Positions 1-5,752 of a DNA stretch of 10,916 nt are shown here, piece by piece. The stretch is taken from assembly GCA_001796995.1 (NCBI GenBank), contig MGOB01000072.1:1-10916 (forward strand), written 5' to 3'. Within the stretch, counting starts at the first letter, position 1. Each line of letters opens with the position of its first letter. The DNA is from Chloroflexi bacterium RBG_16_68_14. Its GTDB lineage: Bacteria > Chloroflexota > Dehalococcoidia > DSTF01 > RBG-16-68-14. The notes below the pieces were generated by a model, which did no database searches, was not told where the DNA came from, and saw only the letters and a list, made by a program, of their open reading frames with translations. The position numbers were made by a program, and so were the translations under genes.

Positions 1-2095
1 CCTGAGATACTGTACACTCTGTCAGCCGGCGTTCCCAGTCCTGCCACTTGGCCAGGTCTCCCGCGTTAACATCGGCTAAGTTGGCAAGTCCGCGGACTAG
101 TCCCTCAACGACCTGGGGGCTTAGGAGCATAGCTGGTAGCTCGGCAGCAAAAGCCACGTCAAAGGCCTTCCCCGAGAGGGCCAATGCCTTGACATAGTTC
201 GCCTGGAAAGAGATCCGCAGGAGACTGCGAAGAGCTGCTTCTTGCCCCAGGAATCCCGGCTCCGGGATGTCCGCGAGAAACAATACTGTGTCATCTTTCA
301 GCATCGTAATTTGTACTGCTAACTGGCTGGCGCGCTCGGCCTTGAAGGCCACTACTAGGCTGCCGCTCTCGAGCCGCGTGTACTTCAAGCCAGAGGCCTT
401 GACCAGCTCCTCAAGGGCCGGCGTGTCGGTCTTGACCAGCTCCTCAAGGGCCGGCGTGTCGGTCTTGACCAAATGCTCCAGCACTGCTATGCCAGGCACA
501 TCCGCCAGTGCTGGCGCTGCGCCGGGCTCGACGAGACGGTGCCCGGTCCTGGCCTCGATCGCCAAGCGCAGGGCCCTCTCGGACACCTCCTCCAGCGGCG
601 GATCCTGGGCCAGACACCAGGCGCACGCCTCATCCAGGAGCCGGATCGACTTCCGCGGCTGGTACTGACCCAGCAGATGGTCCTCAGCGAGCTTGACCGT
701 CACTGGGACGATCTCGTCTGGGATGCGCAGACCGTGGTAGTACGCACGCAGGGACGGCATGCGGCCCCGCATTATCTCGATGGTCTGCTCGGCTGTCGGA
801 GGGTCGATGCGCACTTGACCCAGCCGGTCGGCCAACGCCCTGTCCACAGGGCTTGCCTGAGCCTCATCGATTTTTGTCGGCGTGGGTGCCTCATTCGGCG
901 GCGCCGCTGGAATCGGCGCCGCCGAATACGACGGATAAATACGCTGAAAGTGCAGTCGCTTGAGCTCCTTCGCTGGGCGGCCCTCCGATTCGGGCAGGGG
1001 CAGTTCCCAGTAGCAAGGACGGATGAAATGGGGCCGGCTTAGCGACACCGCATACCGCCACTCCTGATCCACGAATTCGGAGCCCATCGAATTCGTGGAC
1101 CAGAACAGCTGAAAGACATCTGCTTTCCTGATCATCTGTTCCAGCTTGTCACTCCAGACCTCGCCGGCACGCAGGACTTTCACGTCTTGCAGGTATTGGT
1201 CGCCCAATGCGAGGGCGTAGCGATCGAGCTCTTCGACGATGGGAGCATCCTTGTGGGAGTACGAGGGGAAGATGTTTCGATACGGTCGGGCACTCTCCTC
1301 TTTGAGCTCCTCACCGGTGGGCTTGAGGACAAAGCGGCTGTCCACGGTAATAGTTAGGCTCACGTCCGCCAGGAGGATGCTTCCGAGAAAGACCATGAGG
1401 CTTCCCCTGGCCACCTGACCGTCCAGCTCTGCGGAAGCCCTCAGGCGGAAATCCTCCCGATGGACAGGTTCAAGCCACAGGAAGCTGCGACGAGGAGGAT
1501 TGAACTCCACTCCAGACATCTCGGGGACAAAGGTCAATTCGCCCTCTCGAGGCACGGCCTGCCTGCTGTCGTGTGCCGCTGTGGTATACGCGCGCGCCTG
1601 CTCCCCAAGAAACTGCTCCGCTTGCCTTTTGACCTCCTCGATTGGGTCCGGCTCGTCCTCTCCGGCGTCAAGTCGGCGCTCCTCCAAGTGCGCGAAGGCG
1701 AGCAAGTCGTACCACTTTTCAGGCTGGACGGTCCTGGGGCGGTAGACGGTGAACTGAACATTTTCGTCTAGAAGCGGGGTCGGCTTCTCCTCAGGCTTTA
1801 CCTCAGGCGCCGGGACCTCCGGCGGCGGCGGTATGTCGGGCTCGGGCGGGAATCCAAACGGAAGGGCGTTGAATTCGATTTTTTCGGAAGGCAGGAGCAT
1901 GAGAAGCGCCAGCAGAAGCGCCAGCAGGTTACCAAACATCAATGCAGCTAAAACGGAAAGCACAACCACTGAAGCTATATTCGCTTCGGTAAAGAACGTA
2001 GCAGGATTGAAGGAGCTTCCCGTCGCGAAGCCGATGACTTCAGACAGGATTGCCAGAACGAGCAAGGATGACAAGGCGCGCTGCACCCGGCTCAT
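1..2095 (-). CDS. Membrane-anchored TIR domain protein with ClpA/B-type lid and YbjN-like C-terminus (3' end outside window)
   Basis: An uninterrupted frame of 698 codons runs from the ATG at 2095 to the window edge without a stop, so the C-terminus is missing. Domains in order: hydrophobic segments at about residues 7-24 and 40-68; a Pro/Glu-rich linker at 79-108; a beta-rich region at 112-255 (starts VQFTVYRPRTV) of a kind I recall preceding TIR domains; a TIR domain at about 272-368 with the opening motif IFPSYSHKD (275-283) and an FVDQEW motif whose E345 sits where the NADase glutamate is expected. A linker with PIPAAPP leads to a ClpA/B D1-lid-like segment at 430-495 (PTAEQTIEIMRG, HGLRI, YQPRKSIRLLDEACA), but no Walker A or B motif is present. 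Residues 568-690 resemble the YbjN/CesT chaperone fold. GAGGG lies 9 bases before the start. Role inferred: conflict or signalling effector that may hydrolyse NAD+. The TIR and lid calls are firm; the YbjN call is moderate. Confidence 0.85.
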   Translation of the reverse strand, partial: MSRVQRALSSLLVLAILSEVIGFATGSSFNPATFFTEANIASVVVLSVLAALMFGNLLALLLALLMLLPSEKIEFNALPFGFPPEPDIPPPPEVPAPEVKPEEKPTPLLDENVQFTVYRPRTVQPEKWYDLLAFAHLEERRLDAGEDEPDPIEEVKRQAEQFLGEQARAYTTAAHDSRQAVPREGELTFVPEMSGVEFNPPRRSFLWLEPVHREDFRLRASAELDGQVARGSLMVFLGSILLADVSLTITVDSRFVLKPTGEELKEESARPYRNIFPSYSHKDAPIVEELDRYALALGDQYLQDVKVLRAGEVWSDKLEQMIRKADVFQLFWSTNSMGSEFVDQEWRYAVSLSRPHFIRPCYWELPLPESEGRPAKELKRLHFQRIYPSYSAAPIPAAPPNEAPTPTKIDEAQASPVDRALADRLGQVRIDPPTAEQTIEIMRGRMPSLRAYYHGLRIPDEIVPVTVKLAEDHLLGQYQPRKSIRLLDEACAWCLAQDPPLEEVSERALRLAIEARTGHRLVEPGAAPALADVPGIAVLEHLVKTDTPALEELVKTDTPALEELVKASGLKYTRLESGSLVVAFKAERASQLAVQITMLKDDTVLFLADIPEPGFLGQEAALRSLLRISFQANYVKALALSGKAFDVAFAAELPAMLLSPQVVEGLVRGLANLADVNAGDLAKWQDWERRLTECTVSQ
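401..466 (-). repeat. Exact 33-base tandem duplication inside the TIR gene
   Basis: Bases 401-433 are repeated exactly at 434-466, in frame, giving two copies of KTDTPALEELV (residues 544-565) between the Clp-like lid and the YbjN-like domain. The lack of any difference suggests a recent duplication. Confidence 0.9.
894..926. repeat. Perfect 13-bp inverted repeat inside the TIR gene
   Basis: TTCGGCGGCGCCG (894-906) and CGGCGCCGCCGAA (914-926) flank a 7-base loop. The hairpin encodes the Ala/Pro linker (SAAPIPAAPPNE) between the TIR domain and the Clp-like lid. Confidence 0.85.
1068..1099. repeat. Perfect 12-bp inverted repeat over the TIR active-site codons
   Basis: TCCACGAATTCG (1068-1079) and CGAATTCGTGGA (1088-1099) flank an 8-base loop. 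It covers the codons for STNSMGSEFVD just before the putative catalytic glutamate E345. Confidence 0.85.
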
Positions 2096-2107
2096 CTTAT
2101 TCGTCCC

Positions 2108-2341
2108 TCACGTTCCGGCCAGCCGCTTAGGTCTTCCAGGGCGGCCGGTCCTACGCCCGAGGCGAGGAAGTCGCTGTTCGGCGACAGGGCCAGGGTACTT
2201 CGGGAGGATGGCTAGAAAGAGATGCGAGGCGATGATGGAGCTGTCGCCTCCCTGTTGTGCTAGTTCTTCTGCGCGCTCTAGCGCGAGCTTGGCTGGCTCC
2301 GCCAATCTTTGGCGGATGTCGTCGCTCACCGCGCCGGTCAT
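2108..2341 (-). CDS. Small Clp_N-repeat (ClpR-type N-domain) protein
   Basis: This encodes 77 residues. Residues 5-45 (RQRLAEPAKLALERAEELA, then IIASHLFLAIL) match the helical Clp_N repeat found at the N-terminus of ClpA/B/C, where it binds substrates and adaptors. Full Clp_N domains have two repeats and about 150 residues; only one is present here, followed by a basic Arg/Pro/Gly-rich tail. Start support: GAGGT 9 bases before the ATG and a TATACT -10-like box at 2374-2379. The gene ends 12 bases before the TIR gene in the same frame, so they are surely co-transcribed. Since the TIR protein carries a Clp-type lid, the two together look like dispersed pieces of a Clp ATPase without the ATPase. 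Inference: an adaptor or sensor partner of the TIR protein. Confidence 0.72.
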   Translation of the reverse strand: MTGAVSDDIRQRLAEPAKLALERAEELAQQGGDSSIIASHLFLAILPKYPGPVAEQRLPRLGRRTGRPGRPKRLAGT

Positions 2342-2373
2342 GGTTTACTTACCTCGCTACGAAGATGGGCAAT

Positions 2374-2379
2374 AGTATA
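2374..2379 (-). promoter_or_regulatory. Putative -10 box (TATACT) for the Clp_N/TIR operon
   Basis: Read leftward, TATACT (5 of 6 to TATAAT) lies 32 bases before the ATG at 2341, leaving a short leader that contains the GAGGT ribosome site at 2351-2355. No good -35 is present at 17 bases (TTGTGG at 19 is the nearest). Confidence 0.4.
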
Positions 2380-2552
2380 CGACGTGAACTTCCCATCGCC
2401 ACAAGGGGCGCGCGAAGACAATTGGCAACCCGTGACTGGCAGCGCTTCAGCGGGCGCGAGAGTGGAGCGTGAACTGGACAAACACTTCCGCCGAGCAAGG
2501 GTGCCACCGACTCTACCCGCTGTGTTCGGTCCCCCGCCATTCGCGAGTCTCC

Positions 2553-2581
2553 TTCCGTCAGATGGACAGCACACCTATTAT
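2553..2581 (+). promoter_or_regulatory. Putative promoter of the first paralogue (weak -35, TATTAT -10)
   Basis: TATTAT at 2576-2581 is preceded after 17 bases by TTCCGT, a poor -35. It lies about 80 bases before the ATG at 2662. A similar TATTAT precedes the second paralogue at 3432-3437. Confidence 0.35.
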
Positions 2582-2661
2582 ACACCTCGGCGGGACTGAT
2601 GACGCGCCCGGCGAGTTTGTGCCGCCCCCGTGGCTGCCAATGGAGAATCCAGGAGGTCTTC

Positions 2662-3387
2662 ATGAGTGACGATGAGTCTGAATCCGAGGGATACGACGTT
2701 TTTCGTCAGGGGCGAGATCGTGCGGTGTTGGCGGTGCCGATTGCTGCCTGGCCGCCGCAGCCGATCAAGGTTGATCATCCGCAAATCCGTGCAGTCAGGT
2801 TTGTCTCGGCGGTTGTGGATCCCCTCCATGGTTGGGCGGATATCTGGGTAGACCTCAGGAGCAGGTGGGTAATCCTCAGGAACAGGCGTACGTACGCCTT
2901 CACAATCTACACGCCATCGCAGATCGCTGCGGAGATGGAGGAAGACGACCTGACGGTCCACAACGACTACGATCAGCTCATCGTGCGGGAGCTCACCGTG
3001 CCCTGCATCGTCGACGGCGTGAGCAAGATGCTGGAGATGGGCTGCATCGATCGTATGGGCGTTGGCCCGTCGGACATCGGATATCCCAGACCTCCACGGC
3101 GGCCACCTCGCATACGGGCGATCGAGTGGGGAACAGCGGACCCATCGAGCCCAGGCGCAGAGATCACCGTAGTCCTGGCGAATGGACGGCGGTATCAGTT
3201 CGCGCCATTGATCATCGCCTCGATAGCGGATGAACTTCGCAAACCTAGCCGTCTCAGCTTCGTGAAGGAAGGCCTGCTCGTGGTCAGGGAAGTGAGCGAC
3301 GATTGTGTCCGCAAGGGCGTCGAAGAGCTCATCAAGAACGGGGGCCTGGAACGCCATGGCGTGCGGCTTGGCAAGGCAAAGAGTTAA
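2662..3387 (+). CDS. Duplicated-domain protein of unknown function, paralogue 1
   Basis: This encodes 241 residues from the ATG at 2662, which has a near-perfect AGGAGGT at 2651-2657. An in-frame ATG at 2599 lacks such a site and would add 21 residues without family character. I do not recognise the family. The protein has two copies of one domain: about residues 37-134 and 149-236. Each copy begins with a strand (IRAV / IRAIEW), continues with a strand-turn-strand ending in an aromatic pair (RRTYAF / GRRYQF), then TP or AP, a helix, a LIVRELTV / LLVVREVS strand and a helix ending C-x2-x-GV-x-K/E-x-L (CIVDGVSKML / CVRKGVEELI), then IDRMGV / LERHGV. The acidic N-terminus (SDDESESEG) looks disordered. 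There is no signal peptide and no membrane segment, so it is probably cytosolic. Compared with paralogue 2 it carries a 7-residue insertion in the first hairpin. Confidence 0.8.
   Translation: MSDDESESEGYDVFRQGRDRAVLAVPIAAWPPQPIKVDHPQIRAVRFVSAVVDPLHGWADIWVDLRSRWVILRNRRTYAFTIYTPSQIAAEMEEDDLTVHNDYDQLIVRELTVPCIVDGVSKMLEMGCIDRMGVGPSDIGYPRPPRRPPRIRAIEWGTADPSSPGAEITVVLANGRRYQFAPLIIASIADELRKPSRLSFVKEGLLVVREVSDDCVRKGVEELIKNGGLERHGVRLGKAKS
2853..2886 (+). repeat. Imperfect 21-base tandem duplication in paralogue 1
   Basis: CCTCAGGAGCAGG at 2853-2865 recurs as CCTCAGGAACAGG at 2874-2886, a spacing of 21 bases. The extra 21 bases account for the 7-residue insertion (between WVDLR and RRTYAF) that distinguishes paralogue 1 from paralogue 2. 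Confidence 0.7.
3201..3360 (+). repeat. Near-identical 3' block shared with 3981-4140
   Basis: By eye 152 of 160 positions match the block exactly 780 bases downstream. It encodes the second domain copy of each paralogue (from FAPL to ERHG). The preceding halves of the two genes are much less similar. Confidence 0.85.
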
Positions 3388-3431
3388 GAGCGCTCTTTGA
3401 CGGGCGACCTCACTTAGCCGCCGAGTTACGG

Positions 3432-3437
3432 TATTAT
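3432..3437 (+). promoter_or_regulatory. Putative -10 box (TATTAT) before paralogue 2
   Basis: TATTAT lies 40 bases before the preferred ATG at 3478 and overlaps the alternative ATG at 3436. There is no good -35 at the right distance (TTGACG at 3397-3402 is too far), so the two genes may also be co-transcribed. Confidence 0.3.
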
Positions 3438-3477
3438 GCACATCCGGCCGCGTGCCTTTGAGAGGGACCAGTTAGAG

Positions 3478-4167
3478 ATGGATGACTCCAAGATGTCTAG
3501 GGCCGTCTCAGGAGGGCGCGGGGAGTTCGACCTTAGCAGGGAGGTCGACCTTGAGCTGAAGCCGATTGAGGTCGCACATCCGCACATCCGGGCGGTGATA
3601 TTCGTCACGGTCGTTGAGGACCCCGTGGATGACTGGGCGGATATCTGGGTCGACCTTAGAGACGGGCGCCGTTACTCCTTCACGATCTTTACCCCTTCGA
3701 TGATCGTGAGGAACATGCGAGAGGGTGGTCTGGCAAGCCACATGGATCACGACCAGCTAATCGTCCGCGAGTTGACCGTCTCTTGCATCGTCGACGGCGT
3801 GAACAAGATGCTGCGGATGGAGTGCATCGATCGAATGGGCATACTGCACGGTGAGTCCACATCGGTCCGTTCGAAGAAACGCCGCTCCTCCATACGGGAG
3901 ATCGAGTGGGACGAGGGTTCGCCCCCCGATGCAGGCGCAAGGATCACCGTGAGGCTGGCTGACGGTCGCCGGTACGGGTTCGCGCCATTGACCATCGCCT
4001 CGATAGCGGATGAACTTCGCAAACCTAGCCGTCTCAGCTTCGTGAAGGAAGGCCTGCTTGTGGTCAGGGAGGTGAGCGACGATTGTGTCCGCAAGGGGGT
4101 CGAGGAGATCATCAAGAACGGGCTCCTGGAACGCCATGGCGTGCGCCTGGACCGCAAGACAAAGTAG
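3478..4167 (+). CDS. Duplicated-domain protein of unknown function, paralogue 2
   Basis: This encodes 229 residues. The ATG at 3478 is preferred: AGAGGG lies about 11 bases upstream and the length before the first domain matches paralogue 1. The in-frame ATG at 3436 has no ribosome site and overlaps a -10-like box; using it would give 243 residues. The layout is the same as its neighbour, with two copies of an unrecognised domain at about 32-122 and 138-225. Its first copy keeps the cleaner hairpin WVDLRDGRRYSFTIFTP, which matches VRLADGRRYGFAPLT in the second copy and shows the internal duplication best. Conserved in both halves and both paralogues are the GRRY-x-F turn, an L-x-VRE-x strand and C-(x)3-GV. 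It lies 90 bases after paralogue 1, in the same direction. No membrane or export signal. Placement divergent from a TIR gene suggests, but does not show, a linked role. Confidence 0.8.
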   Translation: MDDSKMSRAVSGGRGEFDLSREVDLELKPIEVAHPHIRAVIFVTVVEDPVDDWADIWVDLRDGRRYSFTIFTPSMIVRNMREGGLASHMDHDQLIVRELTVSCIVDGVNKMLRMECIDRMGILHGESTSVRSKKRRSSIREIEWDEGSPPDAGARITVRLADGRRYGFAPLTIASIADELRKPSRLSFVKEGLLVVREVSDDCVRKGVEEIIKNGLLERHGVRLDRKTK

Positions 4168-4295
4168 ACTTACCCGGTCCCTCCGTCGCGAAGGCACCGC
4201 AAGCTCGCGAAGATGCCATGGATTCGCGTCGGCGCCTTAGGAGCGTCACAGCCAAGTCCGCGTCGCACAACCCGCCTTGGCGACTCTGGGCGAGC

Positions 4296-4322
4296 CTAGC
4301 CGCCCGGACGGCTGGCGGCTAG
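4296..4322. repeat. Perfect 9-bp inverted repeat, possible terminator of the paralogue genes
   Basis: CTAGCCGCC (4296-4304) pairs with GGCGGCTAG (4314-4322) around a 9-base loop, 129 bases after the second paralogue's stop. No T-run follows, so factor-independent termination is doubtful. Confidence 0.45.
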
Positions 4323-4436
4323 AGGTCTTGCCCTGGAAATGGCGGTGGACTTGACGTCGGAAGGCCCCAACCTGTGTTTTTCCTGAAGTTTCCCTGAAGA
4401 TTTCGAATCTGAGGCCTTAGCAATTGGGCCAGGACT

Positions 4437-4487
4437 CCGTTCCTTCCAAGCAGGACGTCGCCGGTTCGAGTCCCGTCCCCCGCTCCA
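4437..4487 (+). pseudogene. Degenerate 3' part of a tRNA-Gly (UCC anticodon context)
   Basis: The stretch CTTCCAAGCAGG at 4443-4454 matches the anticodon loop region of tRNA-Gly(UCC). It is followed by a T-arm, GCCGG-TTCGAGT-CCCGT (4460-4476, one mismatch and one G-T pair), then CCCCCGC, a discriminator T and an encoded CCA (4477-4487). The anticodon stem is poorly paired. Upstream, TTAGCAATTGGGCC recalls a D-arm, but no GCGGGGG 5' acceptor strand is present. This is therefore not a working tRNA. A 3' tRNA fragment with CCA is what integration of a mobile element at a tRNA gene leaves behind, but no integrase is in the window. Confidence 0.6.
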
Positions 4488-4624
4488 GCGCCTCAGGTGG
4501 CCGCGAGCCCTCCTGCCGCCGCGCCGCTCCGCGTCCCGGCCACCTGACGTGAGGTGGCCCGTATGGGCGACGAAAGGCCCCACAGCCCTCACCTCGGCCC
4601 CGGCTGGTCGCTGGGCAAGGGCGC

Positions 4625-4720
4625 TCCTCGTCATGCTGAGCCGCTGGCCGCAAGCGGGTGTGTCGAAGCATCTCGCCCATCACCGAAGAGCTCGCCCCTA
4701 CAACGGGGGCCAGACCTTTC
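4625..4720. repeat. Dispersed-repeat-like intergenic sequence
   Basis: The words CTCGTCATGCTGAG (4627-4640) and TGTCGAAGCATCTCGCCCAT (4661-4680), followed by a CCCCTACAACGGGGG hairpin-like run, resemble short dispersed elements I recall from intergenic regions of many environmental genomes. Recall only; copy number cannot be judged from one window. Confidence 0.4.
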
Positions 4721-4767
4721 GCTCCACTCTGGGTGACGGGAGACTTAGGGTGACAGATAGCGTCGTA

Positions 4768-4791
4768 CGGACAGACCTTTAGGTCTGTCCG
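4768..4791. repeat. Perfect 10-bp hairpin with a TTTA loop
   Basis: CGGACAGACC (4768-4777) and GGTCTGTCCG (4782-4791) flank TTTA. It lies about 140 bases beyond the coxC stop in the direction of that operon. No T-run follows on either strand. Confidence 0.7.
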
Positions 4792-4821
4792 GCCCATTCG
4801 ACAGGCATGGTGCTAAGGGCC

Positions 4822-4863
4822 GGACAGGGCCCCGCCCGCCGGCGGGCAGGTAAAGCCCTGTCC
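4822..4863. repeat. Nested inverted repeat, possible terminator region of the cox operon
   Basis: The outer arms GGACAGGGC (4822-4830) and GCCCTGTCC (4855-4863) enclose a perfect palindrome GCCCGCCGGCGGGC (4834-4847). It begins 68 bases past the coxC stop. Its outer arm shares the GGACAG word with the hairpin at 4768. There is no T tract, so a terminator role is uncertain; it may belong to the dispersed repeat. Confidence 0.5.
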
Positions 4864-4930
4864 CTCTGAGGTGGTGCTCGGGGGCGTAGGGTCGCTCGTG
4901 GGGAGCCGGGGATCCACCCGCAGGACTGTC

Positions 4931-5494
4931 TTACCAGCTCACCAGGTAGAGCGCCGGGTAGAAGAAGACCCAGACCACGTCGACGAAGTGCCAGTACTTG
5001 ATGGTGGCCTCCACCCCCCAGTAGCCCTTCGCCGAGAAGTGGCCGCGCAGGCCCAGCCAGTAGACCAGGGCGAGCATGGCCATGCCGCTCACCACGTGCG
5101 ACGCGTGCACCCCGGTCATGGAGAAGAAGGCGCTGCCGTAGGGCTCGGAGAGGTGGAACTCCGCCGTCGACCACTCGACGACCACGCCGGCCACGAACAG
5201 CAAGCCCAGCATGATCGTAGCGAGCAGGTTGCGCAGGAAGGCGGGGCGGTCGTCGCGGGCGATGGCGCACTCGGCCAGGTAGGCAGTGAGGCTGCTCAGC
5301 AGCAGCACCGACGTGATGGCCAGTCCCAGGGCCTGATTGAGCTCATCCGGCCGGTCGGTGCCGGCGATGACGAAGCGGGCGGTGGCCAGGGCCGAGAAGA
5401 GGAACGACTCCGACGCGAAGAAGAGCCACAGGCCGAGCTGGTTGATGCCGGGCCGGCGGGCTTTCACATCGGCGTGGGCGGCGGCGACGGCCAT
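4931..5494 (-). CDS. coxC: Cytochrome c oxidase subunit III
   Basis: This encodes 187 residues, the length of short bacterial CoxC/CtaE proteins. It is the integral membrane subunit that stabilises the oxidase core and its proton entry site. Seen: WLFFASESFLFSA (residues 23-35, with the conserved Glu of the family), five hydrophobic segments, the TGVHASHVVSGM motif (127-138; H130, H133) and YWHFVDVVWVFFYP (167-180) near the C-terminus, all signatures of the family. The ATG directly follows the TAG of the subunit IV gene. GGGGAGG inside that gene's end, 8 bases upstream, serves as ribosome site. It is the last gene of the operon; no assembly factors (heme A synthase, farnesyltransferase, SCO) follow in the window. 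Confidence 0.95.
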   Translation of the reverse strand: MAVAAAHADVKARRPGINQLGLWLFFASESFLFSALATARFVIAGTDRPDELNQALGLAITSVLLLSSLTAYLAECAIARDDRPAFLRNLLATIMLGLLFVAGVVVEWSTAEFHLSEPYGSAFFSMTGVHASHVVSGMAMLALVYWLGLRGHFSAKGYWGVEATIKYWHFVDVVWVFFYPALYLVSW

Positions 5495-5752
5495 CTAGGC
5501 GCCCTCCCCGTGCTCTTCCCGCCAGAGCCTGACGATGTGCATGAAGAAGTACATGATGAGGCCGGCGTCTACCACGTTCATCACGATCATAAGGGGCAGG
5601 TTTCTCGTCATGAACAGGGCCACCACGTATTCCAGCAAGGTCAGCACCAGCAGTGTCAGGAATACCATCCAGCCGGTCAGCAGCGGTCGGTTGCGCTCCT
5701 TCAGGAGCGGCGCGATGCGACCCCCCGCTCGCTTCTCCGGTCGATCCGTCAT
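5495..5752 (-). CDS. Cytochrome c oxidase subunit IV (small, prokaryotic type)
   Basis: This encodes 85 residues: a basic N-terminal 22 residues, then two membrane segments at about 24-46 and 52-76 and a short charged tail. The ...YVVALFMTRNLPLMIVMNVVDAGLIMYFFMH... pattern, shown here in parts only, is typical of the caa3/aa3 subunit IV family (CtaF/CoxD type). Its role is structural. Its ATG overlaps the coxA stop by 4 bases (ATGA) and its stop abuts the coxC start, so translation is probably coupled. Identification rests on size, topology and position as much as on sequence. Confidence 0.85.
   Translation of the reverse strand: MTDRPEKRAGGRIAPLLKERNRPLLTGWMVFLTLLVLTLLEYVVALFMTRNLPLMIVMNVVDAGLIMYFFMHIVRLWREEHGEGA

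Larger units (their letters stand above)
2342..2661. other. Divergent intergenic region between the TIR operon and the paralogue pair
   Basis: These 320 bases have no convincing gene. Short frames exist on both strands but overlap one another and show no family motif. The region holds the leftward TATACT box, a rightward TATTAT box at 2576-2581 and ribosome sites at both ends. I see no long dyad or repeat in it. Confidence 0.6.
4168..4930. other. 763-base non-coding region with repeats and a tRNA remnant
   Basis: No frame here has a recognisable product. Frames on the minus strand translate the antisense of a tRNA-Gly remnant (for example GRDSNRRRPAW), a common false gene call. The region contains the hairpin at 4296-4322, the tRNA-Gly-like fragment, a dispersed-repeat-like stretch from about 4625 and two further inverted repeats. 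It separates the accessory genes from the respiratory operon. Confidence 0.7.

Noticed and set aside
600..820. AAA+ ATPase assignment for the TIR protein
   Set aside because: Only the lid-like helical module is present; there is no P-loop, Walker B or arginine-finger region before it, since that space is the TIR domain and a short linker.
267..1042. Plus-strand frames of 133 and 189 codons at the left end
   Set aside because: They lie opposite the continuous minus-strand TIR frame, overlap each other and show no motif.
1833..2375. Plus-strand frame of 180 codons
   Set aside because: It is antisense to the Clp_N gene and the 5' end of the TIR gene, both of which have recognisable domains and ribosome sites.
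3436..3477. Upstream ATG for paralogue 2
   Set aside because: No ribosome site, overlaps a -10-like TATTAT, and gives an N-terminus longer than in paralogue 1.
4296..4797. Minus-strand frames containing GRDSNRRRPAW and GTGLEPATSCLEG
   Set aside because: These are well-known false translations of the antisense of tRNA genes; here they come from the tRNA-Gly remnant.
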